Assembly: GCA_000231825.2 (NCBI GenBank)
Contig: JH720294.1
Span: 877,976-941,975, forward strand
Direction of reading: 5' to 3'
Length of the DNA stretch: 64,000 nucleotides
DNA from: Tetrahymena elliotti 4EA
Taxonomy: Eukaryota; Ciliophora; Oligohymenophorea; Hymenostomatida; Tetrahymenidae
The notes below the pieces were generated by a model that saw only the letters and a program-made list of their open reading frames with translations, was not told where the DNA came from and did no database searches. A program made the translations under genes and the position numbers. Each line of letters begins with the position of its first letter. The stretch's first letter is position 1. Positions 49,219-61,395 of the stretch are shown here, piece after piece.

Positions 49219-52200
49219 ATGAATACTCCATTTTAGGATACCAAAATTGACTTATAAAACATATAGCTTTATAAGGATATTCCTGAACAGGAATTCCTCA
49301 AGAATGTTAATCCAGAGGCATAAAAGTAAATTATAAAAATTAAGAGAAAGGCATTGAAAAGTTTATCTCCAGATAAAAGTCCTAAATCTTTTGATAATTT
49401 AGCCAATTTTAATGTGAGTCAAACTAGACTACCTAGATCTTAAGCTTTTATCACTATGAATAGTAGTAAATCTACCCTTCTTCCAGCTATTTCTCATACT
49501 TAGAGCAGTCTAAGTGGTATAGAGATGAAAAGTACATAAGCATATCTTGGTGATACTCACAAGCATCAGCAGTAGAGTTTTCTTTCTCAGTTTCAGTTAG
49601 GAAAGGGTGAGAATCCTATAGAAAATAATTAAAGGAGAAATAGATAAAATAAGAATATCTTATAAGAAGATAAAATGGAATAGGAACGTATTGTGAAACT
49701 TTCTTACTTAAAAAATAAATATGATTAATCTGTTAAAAACACTTTCTGTCTCAGAAATAAGAGTAGCTAAATAAGATCTATGAGGGAGATTTCTTCTAAA
49801 TAGAGCTCACCATAAAGAATTAATGAAAAAAGTTCCACTTAGTTTGATCAAAATAGCATCAGAAATATTTTAGGGATTTTTGTTTAGAAGAAAAAAGATT
49901 AAGAAGAGAGTAAGTTGCTTTTATAGCAAGCACAGAGTTCCAAATCAATTTAGTCTCCTTTGATTTCTACTTTTAAGTATGACAAAATATACAAAATGTT
50001 TGTAGAATAATAATTATTGCAAGCTTAAAAAGATGCTGAATCAAAAGATAAAAACTTACCATCTCAGTTTACTTTTGATCTCAATTAAGTTAGGAAAAAA
50101 AGGATTGTCAAGTCTGATTTTAGGATTAAAACACTTGGCAGCTAAAATGAACTCTTTGATTTGATTGATTCTAAAAGAACATATGAAAATGAATACAGCA
50201 ATTAAATATCTCCAATTCAGCAAATTTCCAATCCGACCTATGAGAATAATTAAAAATAGCCATATATCTCTTTATAGTAGCCTTAAAAAAATAACAGCCA
50301 AAATAAATTCTTTCCAAACGCATTTAAATCAAAGAAAGATTATCTTTCATTTGTTAATAATCCACTCTCACTTTAAGGATCAAACATGCAAACTAGCCCA
50401 GCATTTGCTTCAAATCTATCAAATCAAGTCTAATCAACAAAAAATATATTCTCCAACAATGCAATCAAATAAATTTTTAATCATTCTCCCTCTAAATCTC
50501 CTTAGAAAATAAATTCATTCATCAGCAGTGGTAAAGCTTCAAATGGATCAGTTAAAGACAGCTCCTTTGAGGAATAGTAGTCATACATGTCTTAAGAGGT
50601 ATTGAAAAAATCATCTTTTTCTCTCTCACTTTAACAAAAGCATTCACAATAACATAAACCTTTAAGCAGCTTGACTCAATCATCTTTCAAAAAAAATATC
50701 TCGGAGGGAATGGATTTATAAAACAAAGGAGAATAAAGTGATAACAATTTTTAATTTAAAAGAAAGCAAATAAAAAAATAATCTAGCTAACATTAGCATA
50801 ACATTTTATCAAAATTTGGATCTTAAGAATTCGAAGAAGATGAAATCTGCAGTCCTGTCCTTGATGTTCATTTGGCTTTAAATAAGTTAAACAATTTATA
50901 ATTAAATCCAGAATCTATGGAGGATTCAGACAATCCTAAGTCAAAATTAATTTCTTTACAAAAGATCAAAGACAATGATCAAAAAGAAAAGCCAAAATCT
51001 AAAAAACAAGTAGATTTCTAAATAAATGAAATCAAAAAATGTAAAACAACTAAAGATTTAAATGACTAAGCCATGCCAGAAAACAGAAGCAAATCAAATT
51101 CAGTCAAATCTTTACATTAATTATAATCTAATGTTAATGGTAATCGTTATGAAAGTGAAGACTCTGAAAGTGATGATTCTGATAGCGAAGAAAATAATAA
51201 AGATAATGATAACTAAAGAAAATTAAAGAATTAACCATCTATTAGCTTTAAAATCGATCAATAAAATTCTGAAAGCGAGATTGAAGAAGCCGAAGCATCA
51301 GATTCACATGGGTTCGTTTTAAAGAGATCTATTGATTTTGCTCAACTAAAAGAATTACGTAATAAAACAATAAATAGATTGAATGGAGATTAAATTGGGA
51401 CCAGAAAATCATCTCATAGCTTCAATTTTAAAAATGAAAACAAAAATAAATTTAATTCTATCCTATCACCTTCTAAATTCCAAGGAAATCAAGCATTTGA
51501 TTTTAGCTCAGATGGAAATATAAATTCACATAGAGGGAAAGATGCAAAAGAAGAAAAGAAGAAAATAAGTATAAAATCGTATTTTAGAAATAATAATAAG
51601 AAAGGAAAAGGCAAAAAAAAAATGAAAGACTTATAGACTTAAGAAGAAAAGCAGATGCAATAAGACTTAAAGATAGCTGAAAAATTAGATGGACTAAAAG
51701 ATAAGCTTCGAATGTCAGTAAAAGTAGTTATCAGATAACAAATATAAAAGAAAATACAAAGCACGCTTTCAAATAAAATTCTAAATAATCTCTAATTAGA
51801 CAATGACATTATTGATGAATAAAATCAACTTATTGATCTCTAGTCATTCGAAGATAAATAAATTGAAAATCCTTTCTCACCAGAATCTCCAATTCTTCCA
51901 TTACCTGACTAACCATCATTTAGTTTAAAATAAATAAGTAATTACTCTAAAATCGTATCTCCGAATTCTTCTAAAGATAATAATACTTCCAAGTTCAACT
52001 TCCAAATTAAATAAAATTCTAGAAAAGCATCTGTCTAAGTTTAAAATAATTCTAGGAAAGCTTCTCTTCATAATAGTGTTTCTCCCAAAAATGAACTTCA
52101 ACTAAAACAAGCAGGTCTCTCAAAATATTCAAATTAGAATTATTAGAATGTTAACAACAGCACCTCAAATTAAAGTTAATAAAAACTCAGTACTCTCCCC

Positions 52201-53946
52201 TCCCCAAAAAAGAAAATTTAAAATCCAAGCTATGAAGAATAACAAAAAGAAGTTTAACAGTATTCTTCAGCGATTATGTCATTCTTTAGCGCCTGTGTAG
52301 ATAACATGAAGAATAACACAACTATAATCTCTCATGATTTCCAACTCAAAAACCTTAAAAACTTCGATCTAAAATTTAGCCAAGATCTAGTTGAGTAATT
52401 TGCCCAAGAAATGAAAAATCAAAAAATGTCAAACCAAGAAGTTGAAAGATTCAAATACATTTATGAGATCAACTCCAAGATGCACATTTTCTACAAGGTA
52501 AATAAATCAATCCTTATTGATTATTTTTTTTCTGAACATTAAATGCACATTTTCAATCTCATAATTAATTATCCACCATACAGCTTCGTCATTAAAAAAT
52601 ATCATTCAATAACTTAATCTGGCTAATCAGATTTATTTTATAGATCTTTTACCTTTAATAAATAAGTTTATTTAAAGTCAGTTCTAAAAGAAGTGTCCCA
52701 TAATTATTTTTCTAGGAACTAATTCTATGAAATACATTATTTTTTTCTTCCGTTTTATTTAAGATGTTAAAAGAATTTGTAGTTTTTTGGTGAATAAAAT
52801 TAACTTACCTGATTTGAATAGAATTTCTTTCTCATCTTTCAAATTTCTTATACAATTATTTTATGAATATAGGGTATAGTACAGCTTTTAGGAGGAATTT
52901 AGAAATTGCAAGAGTTGATTTAGTAGATTATTAAAAAAATCTCTTCACATTTAACAATATTATCTGTGAATCATGAGTTTTCTCCTGAATAAATGTACAG
53001 AAGAATAATACCAGGTATTTGTGCTTTGTTGTGTGAAGACCACAAATTATTTTATCAAACTTTAAAGATATTTATGGCTGCAAATACGTAAGATGAATTT
53101 TCATTTATTGACTTTTACTTCATTAAAAAGTACATTTATAGCTTTCTTGCTAAGCAAAAGAAAAATGAAATTAGTTAGCAGCTTTGTTTATTGATAATGC
53201 AAAAAATAGAATCAGTAAGAAAATTTGTGTTCCCCATTTCTGTATTATCAGATTAAAAATTAAGGGATTCAGTAGGATAAAACTTATTTAAATGCGAGAA
53301 ATTTACAGAGCTATTCTGTCCTCAATTTTAATTTAAACATTTAAAAATTATAATACATCATTTGTATGATTACTTTTATTATGATGGAGAAGATTCACAA
53401 ACACTTGATTTCAAAGCAATTAAAAAAGTTATTGAACCATTTGCTTAAGGAAAAGTTTCTAGAAAAATATTTGACTATATTGAGCAATACACACAAAAGG
53501 CTTTGCAAGAAGACCCATTTACTTTAAATGTTATTTTACGTGATCTTCATTACAAATTTACAAAAATTAGACTTCGTTTCGGTTACAGTTAAGGTATCTT
53601 TGGAATTATCAAGTTTAGTGAAATCCCATAACTAATAGAAGCTCTGAAAGAAGAAATAGATCATTCAGTTGAATATGGTTTACTTGTCGAACTTAGTGAA
53701 GCTGAATAAGAAAAAGTTAAAGATACTTCCTTCATTCATAAATACTTGAGATTTTTGCTATGTGAATATGACATATTTTCTGTTTATGATGCCTCTGTAT
53801 CTATGTCCTACCTTGGAGTTACAGTGAAGTTCTTCAAGTTTTGGTTAAATTGTTTACACACTGTAATGCTCACAAGATATAACCTTCAACCTTCAAAGGT
53901 ATAAATCTTTATGAGATTTGTAGAAGTTTGTTGTCCTTCAAATTGA
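49219..53946 (+). CDS. Large Ser/Gln/Lys-rich protein with folded C-terminal region, unknown
   Basis: Two exons, 49219-52497 and 52873-53946, are joined across a 375-nt GT..AG intron (AAG then GTAAAT; ending ATATAG). The product is 1450 residues. The first about 1050 are low complexity: Ser/Gln/Lys-rich with several SPxK/SP sites, acidic Ser runs (ESEDSESDDSDSEEN) and short KASVQ/KASLH repeats, so probably phosphorylated and disordered. From about 1060 the sequence looks folded and helical, including RRIIPGICALLCEDHKLFYQ, IIIHHLYDYFYYDGEDSQTL and RYNLQPSKVQIFMRF near the end. No family was recognised. The intron is required because the frame hits TGA within it; its end is the only in-frame AG that fits. 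Confidence 0.7.
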
Positions 53947-54655
53947 AAGATCTAATTAACATTTCAAATTTGTTATAATCAATTAAAAAGAAATTAAAAT
54001 TTCTCATTAAGTCTAACCAATAATTAAATTTTAAAAAAATCTAAATCAATTCTTTATCTCTCTTAATAAAATAATATCTTTATATAAAATTAATAATTCA
54101 ACATTAATATTATCTTATTTTTAACTAATCTGTCAATTAATATTTTAAGCAAATATTATCTTCTTAAATTACTTTAATAATATCTTTATTTAAAATTATT
54201 CAAAAATAAAATCATTAAGAAAATAATTAAAATTGAAATTTGATTTTAAAAATATTTACTAGAATGTATTAATATTTTAAGCAAACATACTTTTCTTTTT
54301 TTAATTGCTTTTATTATTTCTTTATTTAATGTTAAAAATAAAAATTAGTCAAAAATAAATGAATTAAAATTGTAATTTAATTTTAAAAATATTTAAAGCA
54401 ATTCTTAATTTCTTTGAATAAAATAATACCTTTATTACAAAATCAAACATTATTAAAAATGTTTATCTTATTTTTAACTCATATGTAAATTAATATTTTA
54501 AGCAAATATATTTTTCTTAAATCTTAAGTGATTTCTTTATTAAAAAAATAAGATTAGATAATTTCTTTAATTTATAAAAGAAATAATTTTTATTCAAAAA
54601 ATGTTCATAAAAAATTATTTATAAATTTTGAGCTTTTAAATTAATTTTTTTAAAA
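53947..54655. repeat. Imperfect tandem repeats in spacer
   Basis: The word TTAATATTTTAAGCAAA recurs at about 54138, 54271 and 54492. Each is followed by a T-rich tract, a CTTTATT word and an AAAATTAATTTAAA-like tail; related TAAAGCAATTC and CTTTGAATAAAATAATA words recur as well. Units are about 130-220 bases and degenerate. Nothing coding was seen. Confidence 0.45.
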
Positions 54656-54985
54656 ATGAAAGAGGATTTTATGAAATTAGAAAATAATATTAACAATGAT
54701 TTATTATTGGTTCAGTAAGAAATTAAAAATAATTCTACTTGTTTTTTCATGAAAGTAAGGATCTAGATATTTATAATTGATAGTTATTTTGAATAATTTG
54801 GAGAGCAGGTAAAGAAAGATAAAAACGTGCATTCGATAATGAGCTAAGATTTTCATGGATTATGGATAGAAATTAAAAATAAGATGAGGTAGTAAAAATT
54901 GAAAGTAAAAGTAGCAAGAGAAAATAAAGATAAGAAATTTCAGTAATTTAAATAAATATTTGAATTTTTAAAATTTAGGAATTGA
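54656..54985 (+). CDS. Possible small protein, 109 residues
   Basis: An ATG-started frame (MKEDFMKLENNINNDLLLVQ) ends at TGA after 109 codons. Charged/hydrophobic alternation and patches such as SYFEQFGEQVKKDKNVHSIM look protein-like, and Gln codons are TAA/TAG/CAG. An internal GTAAGG word could be a splice donor, which would change the product. No family was recognised. Frames of this length do occur by chance when TGA is the only stop, so this is weak. Confidence 0.35.
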
Positions 54986-55188
54986 CACAATTTTTCTATA
55001 TAATATTTATATGTATAATCTTATAGAGTGAATTAAAGTCAGAGAAGGAAATTTTTTTATTTATATTAATACTTTGTCTGATTAACTCTTCAGAAATTAT
55101 TATATTAAATAAACAAAACAAAAAATTAACTCCCAACTTCAGTTAAGGAAAACAAACAAAAAACACAATTAGCATATTGAAATTTCAA

Positions 55189-56094
55189 ATGGATAACAAG
55201 AAGACAAGCGTTAAGGTACGAATAACATTAAAATTCAAGCTTTTTAAATTATTAGCTTTCAGTTAATCTTATTTTACTCATTTCCCATTTTTAAAAAAGG
55301 TTCACAATCCTCCTGGTGGTGCTTCCAATTTCAGCATTGGAGGTGGATATGAATAAGAAGCTCCTAAAAAGACTGTCACTCAAAACTCCAACCAAGAATC
55401 CACTGAATCTACTGATCCTTCTAAGACTTCAGTCAAGGTAATAACTTATAAAATATTATTAAATCTCCAAAGCTGCTCAAAAAAAGTCACAGAGCCTTAA
55501 ATATTTGTTAATTTATTAGTAGCATTTGTACTATCATAGAAATTGATCATTTAATTGAGAAGAAAAAATAAATATCTACATTATTTTAAATATCTTTTTA
55601 TGAAATAAATATTTAGGTTCATTAATAACCTGGTGGCAATTCCAATTTTACTTTGGGAGGTGGTTACGAATAACCTATTAAACCCTCTGTCAGAGTTCAT
55701 CAATAAGCTACTTCTAACATTTTTGGTGGATATGAAGAATAACCTAAACCCTAATAAAAGCAATTGAACCAACATCAATAAACAAGCAATATTTTTGGAG
55801 GTTAAGAATAATAACAACCTACTCAATAAAAGGGTGGTAGAGCTTAGGTTGCTGGTTAAAACTAAAATAACTCCCACAACAATATCTTTGGTGGTTATGA
55901 AGAACCAGCCAAGAAGCCTGTTCAACAACAACAATAGCAATAGTAACATGGTCAATAGACTCAACAATAATAAGATACCAAGACATCAGTAAAGGTTCAC
56001 AATCCTCCTGTAAAATTTAATATATCATAATATATTTATTAATTAGTTTCTTTTATCAAAAAAGGGTGGAAAATCCAACTTCACTTTGGGTTGA
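55189..56094 (+). CDS. Jupiter/HN1-like repeat protein (putative microtubule-associated)
   Basis: Four exons, 55189-55215, 55300-55437, 55617-56009 and 56065-56094, encode 195 residues. The motif TSVKVHNPPGGxSNF(S/T)(I/L)G occurs at residues about 6-24 and 178-195, with a variant VHQQPGGNSNFTLGGGY at about 56-72. SNIFGG-type motifs (SNIFGGYEE, SNIFGGQEQ, NNIFGGYEE) fill the centre. Known Jupiter/HN1 (JPT) proteins carry RPPGGGSNFSLG followed by SNIFG, and plant SPIRAL1 has a related layout. The order and spacing fit that group, so microtubule association is inferred. Two introns sit at the same codon, between TSVK and VH, in successive repeats. The C-terminal motif ends abruptly at TLG and stop. 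Confidence 0.72.
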
Positions 56095-57145
56095 AAAAGA
56101 CTAAAGAAAATATAAAGAGAAAAATTAGTAAAAGAGAGAGTTAATTTGCAATAATATGAATAGGATTTATCTATTTAACATTAATATAATAAATAAATAT
56201 CAAAATCATTATTTTGAAATGAAATTAATTAATTCACATTGAAAACTTTCATTTCTAAGCAAAGTTAATTAGCTGTATAGCTCGAAAATCAACAACTCTT
56301 AGCTGATAATAAATAAAGCATCTGGGACCAAATGGAGAATTACATTAAGTTGTTAAATTTCCATTTGGATTTTGTATTATGAACAAATTAACTCCATCTA
56401 CTCATTTACTTTTTCTCCAACACAAAATTAATAATATATAGAATTGATCCCCCCCCCATACAAATTATGCAAAAAATTCTTTTATGAATTGCTATAATTA
56501 ATTAAATATCATAAAATAAAATGATTAACAAACAAGTAAATCAATCAATCAACGAATTTTACTAATTTATTTACCATATTAGCTCTCAAATAAACTAGTA
56601 AATAAACGGGAATATTAGCATCAATTACCCAGATAAACAAAATATTCAAACAAATTAAAAATTTAATAGACTTTAATAAACAGACATAAGATAATATTTA
56701 TATTATAATAATTTAATTAATTACTCACTTTGATTGTATTCCTAACTACTTATAATTTATTTATTTGTTTTCTCATTTTTACTATTTGCATTGTTCTTAA
56801 TTATCATCAATATTTATCTTATTTCTTTTAAATCAATCCTAAAATGTATTTAATTTTTTATGTAAATTTTGAAATTATATTTTATAAATCCAATCAATAT
56901 TTACTAACACTAAATCACTTACATTCAAAGAATTAATATATCTGATGTATTTTACTGCTTTTTGCCTCTTATTTTCTAATTTAGAAATATAAATTTGAGT
57001 TTATTTTTAATTAAAAATAATTAATTTACTAATATGATTTTAAAATCTCTTTTGAGATCTTTTCTAGTTTTTACTCATCTAAATTCAATGTTTAGCTTTA
57101 TTCTTCATTCATTTTTTGAGTCTATTTTATTTAGATATACATCAA
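56095..57145. other. Convergent intergenic spacer with a C9 run
   Basis: AT-rich spacer between the Jupiter-like gene and the 3' end of the minus-strand coiled-coil gene. A run of nine C at 56449-56457 is unusual here. No gene or RNA was recognised. Confidence 0.5.
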
Positions 57146-60083
57146 TCATATCAATTAATTCAAAATTTTAATTTATGAAATCCTGAGAATAAAAAAATCA
57201 TAGATAATTTCATAAACTAAGCACTTTTCAAGAAAAAACTAGAAGTTGTTAATTATTTTTAAAAATATTTTGCTTTAAATAAAAATCGAAATTAATTTTT
57301 TACAAATTTATTCATATTTATTATTTTCTTATTTCAAAATTTAGATAATTTGTAAAATAGTGGATTGAGTAGATAATTATTTGATAAAATTTGAAAATAA
57401 AAAGGAATAAGTTTAAATAAATTTGTATAATTTTACACTATTTATGGCAATCAGTTCTTTTTGTAAAATAATGTTAAGTTCTTAACAAATGATCTTTTAA
57501 TTAGTGTGAATATCAATAACATAATCTTATGATATGATATTTTTAACTAGTTTATTTGATTTATAATCAAGTTTTTTAGGCTTCTATTCTTGGACTTCTA
57601 AATTAAGCTAATTATTAAAATTTCTAGCTGATTGAGAATATTCTAGTTATCTCTATCTAATTACAGAAGACTAATTATATTATTAAATATGAGGATTATA
57701 TGATAATGACTTTGATCTATTAATCATTGTTAGAACATCTTCATGATCTCTTAAAAATGATATCATTTTATTTCTTTTTTCTTCTTATTCCTTTTTTTGT
57801 TAATTTGTCACACTGGCTTAATGAAAATAAGGTGCCTCTCTAGCACTATAATATTCCGAGTTTTATTTATAACGAGGTCTTTATACTATCAACTTAACAG
57901 GCATTTATTTTGATGGTTCTGTTGATTGCTTTTAAGAATGATTATTGATGTTTGGAGTTGATTCATAATTCTTTTAGTTCCTATCATTTTAAGATGATAT
58001 AGCCCTGCTTGTTTTTTATTTATTATCAAAAGGTAAAATATTTTAATTGTTTGTCTTAACAATAACTTGATTCTGCTTTTAATCATGATTAGAAGAGAAT
58101 TTATCATCTTTAGCATTAGATTTTTTAAAGAAAAAGCTTGTTGGTGTTGAATTAGGATTCTATAGAAGATTTTATTTCTTAGTATCTTGAAAGGTAGATG
58201 CCATAAAGCTTTCATTATTTTGAGAAGAATAGACTGATTTGTCAAGTTTGATTGATTCATTGTATCTTTAAATTGTATTCATTTCTTTTATTATTTATTG
58301 CTTTTCTTTTTCATGATCAGCTTAAATTTTGGCCTTCACTTTTGCTATTTCTCTTTTCTCATTTTATATCTTTAAAATCTTTTCATTGTCTTCAGAAATT
58401 TTCTAAAGAATTTTAAAGCGTTGGATTTCATTTTGTTTCTCGACTCTTTTAGCATTACTGAGAGTTTCCTCTATCCTTATTTGATGATCATAGCATTTCA
58501 ATTATTTATCATAGTATCTCTCTGTTCTATTTTGTTATGCTCTCTCCATCATTTAATAAATAGCTTATTCTTGAATTTCATTTTTAATTTATAAATCTAC
58601 TAAAGATTTCTGGAATTATTCTTTCACTTTATTTATCTTTTCTTATCTTTATCTTGCATTTTCCTTTCTTTAATTTTCTTCTTTCATTTACATATCTATG
58701 ATGCTTCTTTCCTTTGCTTCAAAAACCTGCTACTGTTCTTGCTTTTTCTCCTCTTCTTATTACATCTTCATGAACTATTTCAAAAAAACAACATTTTCAA
58801 TAAGAAGAGTGACAACTTAACTAAAAAAAATATTTGCTTTGAATTAAAAAAATATCTCAAATGAAAGAAACCTTTTGTTAAGTGATCTGCTCGTTTTTAC
58901 TCTCCGATGCAGCTCTCCTCTTTTAAAATTTTTACTACAATTATTCTTGAAATATCTTTTTTTTGTTTTCATTAATGACTTCCTTCCTTTAATAATTCTA
59001 AGAGTTTATTAAATTTAATTAGAATAATATTCATCAGTAGAAGTTTTAATTAATTACTTGAAAAATTGATTAAATCTAGACTTACTGTCCTTCCCTTATT
59101 TAAACTATTTTTTATTCAAGTTTTTCTCTAGCTTCTTAATTTTTCTGCTTTTTGTCTTCAAATTCTTTTTGTTTTCCTAACATTTTCAATTACAATTAAG
59201 ATTGTTTTTCTGAAAACTTTTACTGCAGCCTTTTTTATTCTTGTTTTCTCAGCTATTCCATTTCTAAATTCTTTTACTCCCTCAAACTTTTTTATTCTTC
59301 ATTGATCAATTATCTTTTCCTCTGTTCTTCAATTCTCTTTTCTCCCAAAAGCCTTATTTTTTCCTTCTTATGCTCATTTCTCTAAAATATATAATTTTTA
59401 GAACAAAATTAAAATAGACTTTTATTATAATAATCATTTACTCTCCTAATTTCTTCTATTTGAATTTAATTCTTTATTAGAAAATCTATCTGTTTCCTTT
59501 ATTTTTCTTAAAGCTTTTCTAATTTCTTTTTCTCTTTTTCTAGATATTCCTCTCTACTAAATCCATGGGATTAAAATGTGCTATTCATCTAATATTTAAT
59601 TTGAATATTTCTCTTTGTAAATGTTTTAATATGATTTTACTTATGAGATATTCAACTCTTTTTTCTCATTCTCTCTTTATAGTCTTTGTCTTAACTAATT
59701 TATAATGAACAGAAAGGAATTAAAATCTTCTACTTTGAAAATAAATAGCGTTTATAGTTATTACTTCCCTAACTTATTCAATTCTATGCAGTCTTCTGAT
59801 TTCATGATGCTACAATTTTACTTCTATAAACTCATCCAAACGGCTTTGAGGGATTTCCTCTAATTTTTTCTTTGTTTCTTGTTCAATTTATTCTCTGCTC
59901 ATCTTTTTGAGATCATCCTATTCATACCCGAGTAACTTTAGTGCTTTCAGTGAAGTAGGACTAGTATATTTATAAAGTTATATAAAAATAGAAGTATTCT
60001 AAATAAGCTTGCCTATTAATATCTTGACCAGAGTTTGGCTCCTGGTTAAAATTAAATGCATTTATCAAAATTTTCTCAGCCAT
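57146..60083 (-). CDS. Gln-rich coiled-coil protein (CCDC177-like N-terminus), seven exons
   Basis: Introns at 59961-60012, 59695-59764, 59589-59640, 59382-59441, 58998-59057 and 58775-58871 leave 849 codons exactly in frame. The N-terminus MAEKILINAFNFNQ is followed by SPTSLKALKLLGYEQDDL. This resembles the SPRSLEAC..G-x-x-P-x-x-L motif of CCDC177-type proteins found in many ciliated eukaryotes. Residues of about 45-520 are continuous Glu/Gln/Lys coiled coil (for example REENEKKEL, EKEKKKLEKLQEKQRKQ). The C-terminal part is Ser/Asn/Gln-rich and less ordered. The first intron starts with GC (GCAAGC) and ends with AG; no GT alternative keeps the frame. The last about 140 codons become spacer-like, so the true stop or a final intron is uncertain. 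A ciliary or cytoskeletal role is inference. Confidence 0.72.
59961..60012 (-). other. Non-canonical GC-AG intron
   Basis: On the minus strand the sequence reads AATAG, then GCAAGC...TACTAG, then TCCTACTTC. Removing these 52 bases joins the N-terminal MAEKIL exon in frame with the SPTSLKALKLLG motif. The GCAAG donor fits the strengthened consensus known for GC-AG introns. The only nearby GT would create an early TGA. Confidence 0.6.
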
Positions 60084-61395
60084 TCCTTTTTAAAAGTGTA
60101 AACAATTTAACTATCTTAAAATTAATTATTTTTACTTTGTAAACAAATTATTAATTTTTATAAAACTCAAAAAAGCCTGTAATTTTAATTCCTAAAAACA
60201 ACAACAAAAACTAAATTAATTATTGTTTCATTTTAACTGAATAAGAATATTTTATTTTTACTTTTACTGAAACAAACATCTGTTTATTTTACTTATTCCA
60301 AGTTTTAAAACAAAAATAATGTTTTAATCAAGTATTGATTTAAAAATAACTATGAATTACCATAACAATTAATTAAAAATAAAATCTTAAATAAAAAATT
60401 GTATTAAATTATTTATTTTTAATTATCATGAGATAATATTTCATATTTACTCTAAGATCTTCAAAACCATCTTTGATAAGATAAAACATAAATTGATTAA
60501 ATTTAATATTGGATATTTAATTTTTTTATAAAGATTCAGAAAATATTGAGAAAATTTATGAGAATTTAAGGTAAATGAAATTAAAATTAAAATACAGTAA
60601 TTTATTAGAAAATATATTTTTAATCAAGTTCGATGTTCAATGAAAACAAATAATACTTATTTCATATTTGTTCAATTAAATATTTTATTTGCTTGAAGAT
60701 CAAACAGTTTAATATTAATTTATGTTAAATTTTCAAAGTATACTTTTGGCTAAACAAAATCTTACATTTTAATGTATTGATTGTATTTTAAAATATTTTA
60801 TTATTTAGAGTAATAATTTTAACAAAAAATCTTAATTTAAATATGTTTTAATTGAATAAAAAAATATATAGGTATTTTAAAAAAAGTATATTTGTATGAT
60901 TGGAGTAATAAATGAATACCTTTTTACTTTTAGTTGGACTTGAAAGAATAAAAGATATTCCTTATAAGATTAAATGAAAAATAATTGGATTTAAAGATAA
61001 ATTTTTTTTATTTGGTTTGGAAGATTATGATGAATTAATTAATGAATGAATGATATGGATCTTTTAGAATGGTAAAATTTCGAAATGAATTTAGCTAAAT
61101 GATTGAATAATTTATTGATGATTATTTTATTTTTAATAAATGAAGTAATTATGAGGATTTGTTTGATAAAGTTTGTGCAGCAGAGGTTTCGTGAGATGAC
61201 AGATTCTTCTTCTTAATTATTGATAAATAAAATTAATTGCGAAGACTAAGACAATAAATAAAAATATATAATCAAGCAAGAGAAAGAAAGCAAATCAAAT
61301 CAAGCAAACAATCAATAAATAAATAAAAAGCAAATAAATAGCTATTATTATTGTCAAATTAATTAAAGCAAATCAAAAAAATAATTTTTGGAAAA
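60084..61395. other. Divergent intergenic region
   Basis: It separates the minus-strand coiled-coil gene from the V-ATPase subunit E gene and should contain both promoters. It is AT-rich, with scattered AATAAATAAA-like words and no recognisable element. Confidence 0.5.

Noticed and set aside
55581..55967. Minus-strand open frame of 128 codons rich in Leu
   Set aside because: It is antisense to the Gln-rich centre of the Jupiter-like gene (CAA/TAA codons read backwards as TTG/TTA).
56449..56457. C9 run as telomeric CCCCAA repeat
   Set aside because: It is a single C homopolymer without the CCCCAA periodicity of Tetrahymena telomeres.
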